Shown here one piece after another: positions 10,501 through 32,100 of a DNA stretch of 64,000 nucleotides. The notes below the pieces were generated by a model. That model made no database searches, was not told the origin of the DNA, and saw nothing but the letters and a program-made list of their open reading frames with translations. This DNA comes from Caprimulgus europaeus (lineage: Eukaryota; Chordata; Aves; Caprimulgiformes; Caprimulgidae). Positions within the stretch are counted from its first letter, which is position 1, and each line of letters opens with the position of its first letter. The stretch spans positions 19,240,834-19,304,833 of the forward strand of contig OU015523.1 of the NCBI GenBank assembly GCA_907165065.1, in the 5' to 3' direction. Both the position numbers and the translations under genes were made by a program.

Positions 10501-12417
10501 ACCCTGTGACCAACCTGTTATCACATATTCCAGCCCATGTACACATGCCCAACCCCGACAACCCCAGCTGTGACTGACCACTAAAGCCCTGCGATGGAAG
10601 GCGGCTCAGAGGAGCTGGGCAAGGGCGATATGTCTATGAAACTCAGAAAATAACGCAGGGCATGACTGACCACAGCTTCAGCAAGAAGCTGGCTTCATCT
10701 CAACACAAAGGGGACGAGAGGGTGTTTGTTTTAGATAAACAGCTATGTCAGTTGAGCAGATCAGCTGGTGGTGTAACTCCTGGAGTTCATTAAAAGAATG
10801 TGAACACCTCCCTGGGTGTGAACATCTCCCTGGGTTATCCGGACCAGCTTGAGGGGAGTGAATACATGTCTCTGCCCAACACAAGAGCATATAAACTAAA
10901 CAATGAACAAAAGAATTTCAAAGAGAACAGTGGGCTTGAACCCATGTACTCCTTCCCAGCAACTGAGGATGCCGAGTGTCATGACAGTGAGGATATTCTA
11001 GAGACCAGTAATGGAGATGATAGTGGTGCTGTCACTGAACTGTGCATTCCATTGCTCTATGTTGCTAACAGTAACTTACATCTGTGTTACCAGTTTATTT
11101 GTATCACTCTGCTCAATCAGAAATCTCATGTAACATCACATATCTTCAAATGAGCAAATCTGATGTTAACCATTGTCCTCTATGTGTGGAATATCTAGAA
11201 GAACCTGGTCAGAATACTGGACTCTGACACCAGCCTACCAAGCTTATTTACAGCTCTCTCGTGGTGGCTCTACCCCTCCGCATGCAATGCACAGCCCAGC
11301 TCACCTTAGTTTGTTTCCATCACTGCCTGGTCTTAGCAGGACCAGGAATGGTGCCGGTGCAAACTCTGTCCTCTGTGTCACAGCAAAGGAGGGAGCTGGC
11401 AGCCCTGCACACACAGGAGCGTACAGCAGTATTGGCCAACGTGTTCAGCCCCACTACCTATTTTTGTTTCCTCAAGGAGGGCATAACTTAGGCTTTGTGC
11501 AGCTGCCAAAGGGGGAAGAGCTCATCTTTCAGGGCTGGGAGGGTGAAGGGGATTGGGAGGGTGAAGGGGACTGGGAGGGTGAAGGGGACTGGGAGGGTGA
11601 AGGGGACTGGGAGGGTGAAGGGGACTGGGAGGGTGGGAACACAAAAGGAGTTTGTTCCCCTCCCACTCCTCAGGATGCACTTTATACTGCTGCACTGCAG
11701 GGCATTATGAGGATCTGCAGGTGTTGTTTACACAGCTGCTTCCAGGACAGGACCGCTGCCTGTAACCAACCACCACAACAACTGGACTCGCCCTGCCTGC
11801 CGTATGCCAAGCCCACCTTGCCTTGCTGGCTCAACAGCAGCCCCTGCATCACAGCTGTGACTCTAGAAAAAGATGCCAGCAGAGAACATGCCGTTTATCC
11901 CTAGCCTTGTCCTGCATATATCTTTTTTTAGTGCATACTACTACATAGTTTGTCCTATCCACATCCTTCAGCAAGGAATTAATTCCACGGCGTACAATCT
12001 TCTCCCTTCAAATACATCACCTTAAATTTCAAACAAGTGACCTCAGCGCTGGCATAGAAAAGCTGGTCTTCGAACTACATGCAAACATTAACTGCAGGTA
12101 GCCAGTGCTATGCCTGGCTATGGACAAGGATGAGACAGATCAATGATTTGTCTCGGTTTGACCAGTACGCTGCCTGTGCAGAATGCTGAGAAAACACTCA
12201 CTGGCAATCAAGAGCGTTCCCATTTTCAGCACTAGCTTTGTCAGTTTAAACACTGGTTCAGTTATCACCACCTGGTCTCCCAGTCTTTGCACAAACTTCA
12301 GGACTCAGTCCTTTGCACAGAGACTTCATCTTTAGAGAGGTTGCAACTCACCTCATCAACCATATGCTGGATTTCTGGAGTAGCAGGTTTGGCCTCGGAT
12401 AAGCCCCCGGTCATCAT
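7516..12417 (-). CDS. CSTA: Stefin A-like cysteine protease inhibitor (type 1 cystatin), complete
   Basis: Coding exons on the - strand are 12352-12417, 9108-9209 and 7516-7644, all phase 0 with GT-AG introns of 3142 and 1463 bp. They join to a 98-residue protein, the standard stefin length. Exon 1 begins [17 protein letters not shown], carrying the N-terminal glycines that occupy the S subsites of the target protease. Exon 2 holds TYG and the first hairpin loop QVVAG. Exon 3 holds the second hairpin region SLPCEN and ends in DDPLTYF. The N-terminal [14 protein letters not shown] and the TYG motif match mammalian stefin A. No signal peptide is present, so it should be cytosolic, inhibiting cathepsins L, S, H and B. 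Two in-frame ATGs lie in tandem (12415-12417 and 12412-12414); I chose the first. A cysteine stands in the second-loop region where stefin B has histidine. It is convergent with the stefin at 3.7-4.7 kb and co-oriented with MIX23. Confidence 0.93.
9210..12351 (-). other. Intron 1 of the - strand stefin
   Basis: A 3.1 kb intron with GTGAGT donor (read on the - strand) and a TTTTTACAG acceptor. It contains an 18-bp minisatellite (11536-11637). I saw no additional stefin exon or other gene in it. Confidence 0.75.
11536..11637. repeat. 18-bp minisatellite, about 5.6 copies
   Basis: The unit TGGGAGGGTGAAGGGGAC repeats head to tail with almost no divergence. Because 18 is a multiple of three, the array opens artificial reading frames encoding repeated Gly/Glu/Asp/Trp or Gly/Arg/Val/Lys motifs. 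It lies in the first intron of the - strand stefin. Near-identity of the copies suggests recent expansion or ongoing length variation. Confidence 0.95.
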
Positions 12418-14530
12418 AGTGGCAGGTAACTTCTCTGAAATGATGGGTGGCTCTGAAGAAGGAAGTTCAGCGCAGTCTGAGCAGAGTCACCAGGCATCTC
12501 GTATATATACATACACATGTACATGTGTCATGGCATCATATGACTTGTAAGATATGGAGCCTACCATTACTGAACTGGAGAAGGAGACAAATGAGGAAAA
12601 CATGGGGAAAAAGCAATGTAAAGCACTGATAATATTACTAGTAAATATAAAAAGCATTTTAAAATCTTAAGTGTATATAGTCTCCACCTCAATAAGAAAA
12701 GCAAACAACAACCTCCAGCCACCCACATCTTAAAATAGTTGGTTTGGGCTGAAACTAGAACCTCTTGCCTCTCCACCCATGTGCAGATGACTAGTGCACT
12801 TAGGAAGTGGATCAAAGCCACACCCAGTATTTCCCAACACCGTTTGAGATCAGAAGAAAGCATGCTGTAACGTCCTTACTGCAGGTCCGGTTCAACTTTA
12901 AATTGTATTCTCTCAATATCCTTCCAAGTGGGAAACAGAAGCAGATTGCATTTTACTTTCAGTGACTTTCCTTCCCTCTGCCTGACCAGAAAGGTATCAA
13001 GGCAAACACCAGAACCAGAAGGGGAAAAATTAAATCCTAAGTTCAGGTAAGTACTGCAAATAAATTATTTTTCCTTCTTTCCTATCAAACCTATAGTTGC
13101 AGTCTGGCAATCCTAATAACAATTCAATATGCAGAAGCATTTACATTTTTATTGCAACTCTGGTGCCAACTTCCTGGAAGACAAAGTACGAGCCCTCTCA
13201 CTAGAGTGGTTGTGTGTGCGCAATAGCTGTTCTCATTTCAAGTTCCTTATATTTCACACACCACTGAAATATGTAACATGCAGAATCTATAGCCAGAAAT
13301 ATTCATTCTGCAGTTACAGACGCACGACATGGTCATATTCATGACTGTACCTGGATGTACAAAGCTCAAAACACATGCAAGCTACTGAGGAAGAAAGACT
13401 AGCAACTGTTAGCTCTCCCTTACCAGGTCCAGCTGCTAACACTGCAAGACCACAGGAAAACTACTCCCCTTCGCTATTCCTGCCATCTCCCTCCCCAGCA
13501 AATGGGAGGAATGTTCTTCCAGAGGTAAGACCAGAGAAACAGCAACAGACCAAACAAATTTTTGGTCTCTAGGGGTGGGTACATGGGAGGGGGTGAAATA
13601 TGTCCTACCCATGGGCAATGGGCATTTCTGCTGGAATCAGCACTAGGGAATTTGCTAGAAACAAGCCTGTTCCTGGTGGCAGCAATGGTGACGGTAGCAC
13701 GGACCCATCAGTGTCCTGAGCGGCCTACTGACCCTCCTCACTGACCATCAGTGATGCAACAGGCTGTCAACTGGTACTTCCTATCTAACTGCAAGCCCTC
13801 TTCTGGGAGCAAAGGACCTGAGATTGAGAAACTGGGGCTGTAAAGGTCCTAAACTCAGCAGCCTACAGACGAAGGTAAGAGCAGGCGACCGATAAAGATG
13901 TTGCAAAATTTCCCAAACTCAGGTGGCAGCGTCATGGGAGTGGATGAAAGGTGTTTGTGGAAAAACACTTGTCTGAGATAACATCTTCCTGAACAAAGAG
14001 AAAAATGTTTCCAGTTCTTGGCAGTAAAGGGAATGGGAAGTATTAAAGCTGGGAGTGGAGTCTGCTATTTTCTCCAAGTTTGCCACTTCAGATGAGGAGT
14101 TCCTCACAGCCCAGTTAGTGGAGTTAATGACAATTCAAGCTGATGAGCTCAATCTCATTCTTTTGCACAAGACCCTGCTGATTCACTCAAATGCTGATCA
14201 CCTTCCACCCTGTTGCTGCCGTGCATCTTATTCACAGAGCAGGACAGATGAACTAACTAACTGCAAGAGCCAGCTCACCTTACTGAGGCCAGGAGCCACA
14301 GAATGTGCCCAACAACCACACAGCACCAGTGCTAAACCAGGATATTTTATAAACTTGTCCATTCACCAGCATGCAGATCTCACCAACTCCCATGGGAAGG
14401 GATGTTGACAAGATTCCTAAGGCAGCACTACCCTTCTGGAGAACTCTTGATTCTGATTAGTAAGAAATACACTGAGCACAAAGACTAGGAGTGTTCATTT
14501 ATAATCTTGGGAAAACTCTAGGTGTGAAAC

Positions 14531-14819
14531 TGTGGTGGTTTTAGCCTGGTCAGCATCTAAACACCACACAGCTGCTCACTCACCCTCTGCTGATGGGATG
14601 GGGGAGAGAATCCAAAGGGTAAAAGTGAGAAAACTCGTGGGTTGAGATAAAAACAATTTAATAAATGAAATAAAACAATGATAGTAACAGTAATAATGGA
14701 ATATACAAATGAGTGATGCACAGTGCAATTGCTCACCACCCACTGATCGATGCCCAGGCCAGTCCCCTGCTAGCGATCCCTGAGCAGAGACACAATCCTG
14801 AAACCAAAACCACAGTCCC

Positions 14820-14885
<66 letters not shown>

Positions 14886-15170
14886 ATGCACATGCTTTCC
14901 AGATAACTCTCATTTGTATAACAAACACGACATTATATGATATGGAATACTCCACTGGCATATCCAAATGCCAATTTGAGTCTGCTAATCTTACTATGCC
15001 CCCTAGTTTCTTCTGCATCTGCAGACTAGAAAAACACGGGAAGTTGGAAAGTCCTTGATTAACTAAAGCCATCAGTGTATTATCAACCTCTTTCTCATGA
15101 CAAATCCCACACCAAAACCAAAGCACAGCACTATTCTAGCTTCTAAGAAGAAAATCAGATCTATTGTCTA
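14531..15170 (-). mobile_element. Solo LTR of an avian endogenous retrovirus (ERVL-like)
   Basis: The + strand begins 'TGTGGTGGTTTTAGCCTGG' and continues with 'CACACAGCTGCTCACTCACC', 'GGGATGGGGGAGAGAATCC', 'AAAAGTGAGAAAACTCGTGG', 'GTTGAGATAAAAACAATTTA' and later 'TGATATGGAATACTCCACTG', the order seen in an LTR family that is abundant in bird genomes. In element sense (- strand) it has an AATAAA-like region followed by a short U5 ending in CA. No gag, pol or env coding sequence lies beside it, so it is a solo LTR left by recombination. The right edge is degraded and approximate; family assignment is from memory. Confidence 0.6.
14823..14884. repeat. (AG)31 microsatellite
   Basis: 62 bases of uninterrupted AG dinucleotide inside the LTR. 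Purine/pyrimidine strand asymmetry of this length can adopt H-DNA and is usually highly length-variable. Confidence 0.98.
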
Positions 15171-18100
15171 AAGACATTAATGTCACATGGAAATCATTTA
15201 TTGGACTCAGTATTTCTAGGTTTTGTGGGTTTTGACTTTAAAGCATAAGAACTTTTTTTTTTTTTTTACCCAGAATGCAGAGAGTTGCACAGAAGGGGAG
15301 GAAAATCAACACTAATTGTCAGCAAGCTGATGCTGAAGTTTACACAGGCCACTCAGGCTGTTTTCTCTCCGTGGGAGTGGTAACGGCCCTCCCAAGAACC
15401 AGTGATATTTCTAAGATTAGGATGCAGTACTCATCCTGCACACAGAGTTCATGAAGTCACTCTGAAATGCTGACATTTCACAGACCTGTGATAATCAGCA
15501 GCAACAGACTGATGAGACAACCCTCATCTACATCTCTCTATCAAGCTTTGGATGTAATGAACCAGCATTTGGAACGCTGCTTTGAAAAGAACAGCCGTCC
15601 CCGTTGCACCTCTTGCCCAACATCAGCACGCCAGTATCTGCACTCTAGTACCTGTGTTTGGTATTGCACACCATGCCAGCCTACGCTCACCGTTTGCAGA
15701 TGGCCATTTCTCTTCGGGTAACTGTACTGCTGTTAACTTGGAGAACCTGTGCTGGGAGAACAGCACTGGCATTCTTTACAGTTTTAAAGCTGAGTAACAT
15801 CTTGCACCGTGTACTGTTCCAATAATGAAGAAACAAATCTTTACAGCTTGCAGGCTACTACTCTCTGGTCCTGTACAAGCAATTTTAAGTAGAAGCTATA
15901 GTCAATAAAAACACCAGTATAGTAACAAAACAAAGCAAACCAACAAAAATCTCAAACCCCAGGGTTATGTATTTATGAGTTATTTTTAAACCAGAAATTA
16001 AGTCACCTCTGTAGAAATGATTGTGAACACTAAGTCAGTAGGTCAGTCTTTTGGTTTCACAGTGACAAGACACGTAATTGTGACTACACGAAATGACACA
16101 TGGTCTGGACCATTTTAAGAACTGCTAAAGGAAAGCAGCCCTCCATCTACCAATGGAGGATCTCCTTGTCATCGTCACAGTAACAGCAGCCTTGACTTTC
16201 AACATGCTGGTCTGCAAAGAAGGTTTCCTTTCCTGCTACCCACCCTGATTTCAAAAGTTTTCTGACACGGTACATCAACTAGGATTAATAGAAACCTGAA
16301 CTTCAGCAGCATAAATTTACCATAATCCTGCCTATGCTGAATTTATGGTACCAGCAAAAGGCTTCTCACCCTCAGTCTGCTCCAACACAACTAAATTCTA
16401 TCCTTAGGTGATATCTTTACGAAAGTTTTTATTTCATCAGTTTTGAGTGCCTACAGGCTGCAGAAGACAACAGCACTGAGTGCCAGAAAACCACATCTCT
16501 GTTTCACAGAAAGAAGCAGCATAAACTCAAGAGGACTTTCCAAGGAACCAGGATCTGCCTACCTATGTTCACCACTTCCAAGCAGCGGGAAAGCCCTAGT
16601 AGAGAGGGAAGCCACTTGCAGAAGGTCTAGACTCTGGGCAGAGGTATCAATTGTGCTTTCTGCTCAAGTGCCTTTACTTGCAGAAATAAAGTTAGAACCA
16701 GGAAAAGGATGAAATCCTTTTGGTATTTGTGGGGTTCATTATTTTATTCACATATAATATCGAGCAGTCCAGTAATCCTGTGGCTATCTTGATGTTAAAG
16801 TTGAAGCAGGATTCAATCACAGGACAGGCACGATCCTAGAACGGACAGTGATCACTGACAAGAGATTTTACCTGCCTTTTTTAGTACAGCTCACACCAAT
16901 GCTATTTGCATACAATCACAAAACACCCCACTTCACAGGCAGATCTTAAGTACCCAAAAAACAGCAAAGCCTTTTTCTCCTTCCCTGTGCCCCAAAGCAT
17001 GGCATGCAATTCCAGTTACTCACCTTAATGTTCTACTAAGTTCAGCAGCAAGATTCAAACAGCCTCTGATCCATGGGATTTGCCATGCACTGTAAGAGAG
17101 ATCCCTCTGTGCTCAGAGCAAACTACAATAATTCAACTGCTCAGTGCAACTCTGTGTATACCAGCTGCAAACACCTGAAGAAGGGATCTTTGGGACTTCT
17201 TACGGTGCCAGAAGTTCTTCCTATACAGGTTTGTATAGATCTACTTGTTTGGTCTTATATTCAAATGAAAAATAGTGCTGTTTTGGGTTTTTTTTACTTA
17301 GTTTTCTCATAACAAATGCTAAGCTGAGCCTACTGAAAAAAGAAAAAAATTGCATATGTATCACATCCATTTCATAGGTCATTTTTCACAGCATCTGCTT
17401 AAGTGAAGAAGTATTCCCACAACAGCTGAGCAAACATCTGGATGGATAGAGGAAGACAGGGATTAATTTTCATTACAAACTCTAGTTTCTACAGAAATAC
17501 AATACAAGCTTAAATTTCAAGAGTATTGATGCCAACTCTGTAAATGCTGGCAGAAGTTTCTATCATACAACTGGTTTAAAAGGAGAATTTGACTCTGCAG
17601 TTGTAGATCCAGGCCCTGAAGAGAACAAATATTTTAGACACCTATATTGCAGGTCAGTATTATAGAACCAACTCTGAAATCAAAACCAACTGTTCTCAGC
17701 ATCTCATTAGTGACAATCTCATGTGGAAATCAGGTTACTGTTCAGCCCACAGCTCTAAGCAGTATTTGATTTCCACTCTGAGGATAAATAATTCTAAGAA
17801 TTTAACAGCTGAAGAACAAACATGTTTTGTGCTTTGTGACTTGCAGAAAAAGAATGAGAATACTTCAAGAGTGAGAGGAGCACTCCAACTGGAGTTGAGT
17901 TCTGCTTAGAGCAGTTGCAGTACTTTGGAAAAAAAAAAAAAAGGGAAAAATGAAGTTTGCACATTAGGATTTATATCCTCAAAGACTTCAAGTATATTTG
18001 TCTCATTCTCAAAAAAAAAAGGTGAGACTAAATACTGCCTAAAAATAAAGGCCACCAAGTAGTTGGAGTCTCTACTGGACAAACAACTATAAAACAGATG

Positions 18101-19069
18101 ATGCTGCACAGATTGTTGCCAGCTGTCAGTAACACAGGTACATTCCTCCATTTACTTCCCACTCCCCATACATGCACAGCTTTTAGGGATGCCAGAGTAT
18201 AGTCAGTGCTGCTACTGAATTCCCAAGTGTTTGCAAGATGGGGCCTGCACTTCTAAGGATGTGTTCAAGTTCCATGTTTCTTAAAGACTCACCACTAAGT
18301 AATAAAAACAGCTGGTAATGACACAGACCTTATCATTTGACTGTCAGCCAATTAGAGCTAGTGAAAGAATACAGATATAATTACAGCAATTCTGCTTTCC
18401 TCCTACTTATCCACTTTTAAATGTTGTGTTACTGCAGAGATGTTGCATTTACAGCTTTCTAAACAAAACACTATGGCCAGAATCAACAGGATGAGGTATG
18501 CACAGCTAGTTTCTCCGTTCAAATTCGATTTGCCTATAGAATTGATTTTAAAAGTTCAGAGGAGGGTCAAAATAGGGTCACTGGATAGTTAACTGTCTCA
18601 TTCCTGGATGAGACATATCTTCATCTTCAACCCAAAGTGGTTTAAATTGACACCACATTCCCTATTTAAAGACAAAATCCAGAACCTGGTAGCAGAGACC
18701 AAAGGACAGTATGCAACAGATGCTGCCTGTCAGCATCGTGGGAGCAACAGCATGGCCAACCTTATGCACATGCAGCTCTGAATCAACGCTAGTTCTAGTG
18801 CTGAGCCTTTCAGAACAATGCTGGTAGCTTCTTACTTCCAGGGATGCTGAACCCACGCTTGCTGATCATTCTGCAAGTTTTTTTTCTTTCAGATTTTAGT
18901 AGATTTGCACAAGCACACCATGTTCTCTGATATTTTGGCAAGCATCAGTGCAGTGAGAGCTCTGCCTGCCCTGCTCAGAGCTGGTTCTTCCTGTCTCTTC
19001 CCCTCTAGGACAGCTGAAGTTGTAGAAGTTCAAGAAAGATGCCAGTTTCACATTCCATTTGAAAATTAT

Positions 19070-19075
19070 TTTAAT
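19070..19075 (-). terminator. Possible MIX23 polyadenylation signal ATTAAA
   Basis: TTTAAT on the + strand reads ATTAAA on the - strand, about 220 bases beyond the MIX23 stop codon. ATTAAA is the most common variant signal. An alternative AATAAA lies far downstream at 16743-16748, which would give a 2.5 kb 3'UTR. Confidence 0.4.
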
Positions 19076-19295
19076 ACTATAAAACTCATTTGTTCACATA
19101 TTTTGTACAAAAGATGAGTTGTTTTCTTTTAATTACAGGAGAATCATTTCAACCTTGAGATTTCAGCTAAGTAGGTCCAAAACAAAACAAGACTGGGTTC
19201 TACTGGTTCTGGAAGGTCCCAATACAGCTCACCCAAGGTCTCTTTCCAGTTTGGCTCTCACAGTTATGGACCACCTTGATGGAAAATACCCCACA

Positions 19296-28779
<9,484 letters not shown>

Positions 28780-29124
28780 ATTGGAAAGGCCGAGGGCCGC
28801 GGCGGCGGCCAATCCAGCGGGGAGGCGGGATGACGCGCAGGGCGGTGGGCGGGGCGAGGCGAGGAGGGCCCTGCCTGAGGGCGGCCCCTGGCGGCGCGGC
28901 CCGCGACCCGCCATTCCCCGGGCGCTCCCAGCGGCGGCGGGAGGAGGGTGGGCTTAGGCGGGTCCTCCAGAGGCGGGTCCGGGCGGCAGCGCGGCCATCC
29001 CGGTCCCGGTGCGGAGGCCCGCTCGTTCCGCCGTGCCTCGCCTCGCCAATCCCGGGGCGGGCCGGGGCGGGGCGCCGGCCCAGCGGTGACATTGAGGGGC
29101 GCCGGGCAGGGGTGAGACAGCGCC

Positions 29125-32100
29125 ATGTGGGGCCGCGCCGGTGAGTGGCTGGGTGGCCCGGGGCCGCAGCCGGGGGCGGGGTGCACTGACCGACCCGGGG
29201 CCCTGACTGACCTCGCCCCCTCCCCCGTAAGGGCGCCGAGGGGAGCGCGGAGCGGGGGCCGGGCGGCGGGGGCCGGCGCAGCGTTGGCCTCTGTGTGTGA
29301 CCGGCCTGAGCGCGTGAAGGCTGCGGCCTCCGAGGTGACTGGGGAAGAAAACAGGAAGGAAAAAAGGGTTTCTGCCTTTTTTTCCTTCCCTGAAGGTCTC
29401 GGAAAGAGTTTGGTTCCGTTGGGGGAACCGTTGTAGATGTAATTTTTTAGTTATTTTTTTTCCGAGCTGGAGTGTATCATACGTCGAAAATAAAGAGCAG
29501 CCGCTTCTCAGGCAGCATGAAGAAGAAAAAAAAACCCCACTAAATTTATATTTTTAAAGTGTCCTTTTGCCTTTCAAAGTTGTTTCCCCCCCCTCAGAAT
29601 TTTTTCATTATATTAATTAATTAATTAGAAGCTCCTCCTCGTGAGCTTGTTTTCATAGAAGGTGCCCTGTCCTTTTCTAATACGCTACAAAGTACGCAAG
29701 TACGGCAAGATTCTGCCTTTTTGGCTTTTTTTTTAAACTGTCACATCTGTGACTTGCTTTTGGGATGTGACAAGATTGGTAGAATGTGTGGTGCTTGAAA
29801 TAGCACTGTCCAAAGCATATTTGAAGCATGTGAATAGATAAGTTCCTCGAAATTGTGATGTGCGTTGTGTTTTAGAAATTGCCTGTAGGCTGTACTCTTG
29901 CATTCCCATTTTTCTAAATAAGGTTGATGGGCAAACTCAAGTCACAGCTTATAGAAAAGCTTTAATTTCTTTGATAGGTTCTGTTACAGCCACATCTGGT
30001 GTTCCTTGGACAATATGAGATTTTATCTGTTGTTTTTCTTTTTTCTCTTGTGTTTTTAAGAAACCTAAACACTTCCATTTAAAAGCTAGTATCCTCACTT
30101 TCTGTGAGTCTGCGTTAGATTTGGCCCCTTTGCTTCCTCTGCTTTCTCTTTCAGATAGAGCTGTTAAGCTGCTGGGAAGAAACATTCCCGCAATTCTGAG
30201 GATGACTAAAGGAGTGGATCTGAAGATAAGCAGAAGGCTTTGCATTAAACCCCAGGAAGAAAGTCAGCTTCAGCCAAGAAGTAAGAGTTTTTGATTACAG
30301 CCATGCTAAGTTTCATGCCACAAAATACATAGATATCCACACTGCAATCATCTGAACAGGAATTTGTCTGACATAGATGCTAATATCCCTGATTTTGTAA
30401 GAGGGAATTCTGATCTTTAGACTGACAAACTAAGCATTGAAATTAGCAACAAGATCTCGATTTTGAACAAAGCCAGATGTTAATGTTTCTTTTTGTGACA
30501 GTAACACAGCTTTCACTTTGTAGCAGGTCACTAGTGTCTTACCTGACCTGCAGTTTTGCAGCTGTGCTCTAGAACTGGCCGTTCACCCCCACTGCAAATC
30601 ACTAACGTTAGGAACGTTGTATGAGCTAAAATACTTCTGCAGTTTTTCATAGTACAACCAGCTCCAGCTGTTCACAAAATTGAACTGCCCTGCTGGAGAG
30701 AGCCAGTCTGGATCGTTGGCTTGGTTCATGTTTAAGGGTGGAGTTGGTCAGTTAAAGCTCAGGCCATAAAATATTTTTTCACTCTATATGGGAAGTTACG
30801 ATGTTCCAGTCAGACTTCTTGTATAACACGTTCCCTTCGTGGCCTGCTGACACTGAGTACAAGGAGCATACAGATGTGAAGCACTTGGCATACTCTGTGT
30901 TAAAAACCATAATACAGCTGTACTGGGTAAGGCCAAAGGTCTCTGTAACAGTGTCACATCTCCAGCAGTGGTTGGTAAAGGAGGTCCCTTATGTTTTTGT
31001 CAGGACTAATAGGAATGGTGACCAATAGCAAGGATCTAAGGAAGAGTACAGAAACAGGGCAAATGTAGCATTTTTCCCCTAGACTGCAGTCCCAGCGGTG
31101 GCATCTTGGTGTTCTATGGTCCTCACTGGATTTTCCTTTCAGAAACTTGCCCAGTCTCTTGAAGCTGGATGTATTTGTGGCATTCACATTCTCTGAGAAG
31201 GAATTCCTCAGCTGAACCATGCTGTGAGAAAACAAGTAGTCTTGTATTTGTTTTTGAAACTGGTGCATCCTGTCTTTGATCTGAAGTTCCTGTATTTAGT
31301 AGCCCTTCCAAAACAGCACCTGTTGATTACAGCCCACATTCCCAATGTCACTTACGGTTCTGGTGCTCTCTGGTGTGCTGAAGGGAGCTTCAGTTACTGC
31401 TTTTCCAGGGCAAAGGTCTCAGTCTATCATGCTGTTTCTTACATGGTCACCATTCCATACCTGTGGTCATCCCTAACCAATTTTCTCTGTACACATTCTA
31501 TTTCAACTGTGTCTGAGATAAGGGATCAGTGTTCCAGATACTTTTCAAAATGCTGGTTTTATACAGTGGCACAATAACACTTTTGTGTTGGTCTGTGTTC
31601 CTAAACATTGCTGGTCATGCTGTTTCCCTTTCTGACTGTTACTGAATGTTTTGCCAAAAACTCGGTGAAACCCTGAGGATTTGTTCCTCAGCAATAACGG
31701 TTAGGTTAGAGCCTGTGTTCTGTGTGGGAACTGGAACTGCTTCCTGTGGACAGGCACGGCGTTTCACTGGCCACCTCACTGGCTCAGGGTTGTGAAGCCT
31801 TGCTGCTCTTCACACAGCCCTCTTCTTTATGTTCCTGAATAACTCGGCGCTGTCAGCAAACTGTCTGGCCACCCTACTTCCTAGATGATTCCTGAATCCA
31901 TGAGGCAGCACACAGCCATACAGGATACCTCCCATTGTTGGGCTGGTGTTTTGTTCTGCTTTGGTTTTGTTTTAAAGAGGAGGTAGGGGGTGGGAAAGCT
32001 GTCTGTCTAGCTTTGCACTTTGCTAGATTTTCAGTGGTATGGTATGTACAGAAACTTTCCTGTATTACACTCTGAATATTTTTATATGGAGTTGGAAAGA

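Larger units (their letters stand above)
12418..19069. other. Intergenic DNA between MIX23 and the - strand stefin
   Basis: This holds the stefin promoter and 5'UTR just above 12417, a solo LTR with an (AG)n tract (14531-15170) and otherwise unique AT-rich sequence. There is no CpG island at the stefin start, so its promoter is probably tissue-restricted (inference). I saw no further exons, tRNAs or conserved coding motifs. Confidence 0.5.

Noticed and set aside
11173..11904. 243-codon + strand open frame with repeated EGDWEG
   Set aside because: It is kept open by the 18-bp minisatellite. It lies in a stefin intron, and the flanks have no domain resemblance.
12567..12863. 98-codon - strand frame with hydrophobic stretch next to the stefin start
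   Set aside because: There are no plausible splice links and no family resemblance; hydrophobicity comes from AT-rich composition.
14576..15126. - strand frames with long Ser-Leu runs, and the + strand Arg-Glu run
   Set aside because: They are translations of the (AG)31 microsatellite inside an LTR.
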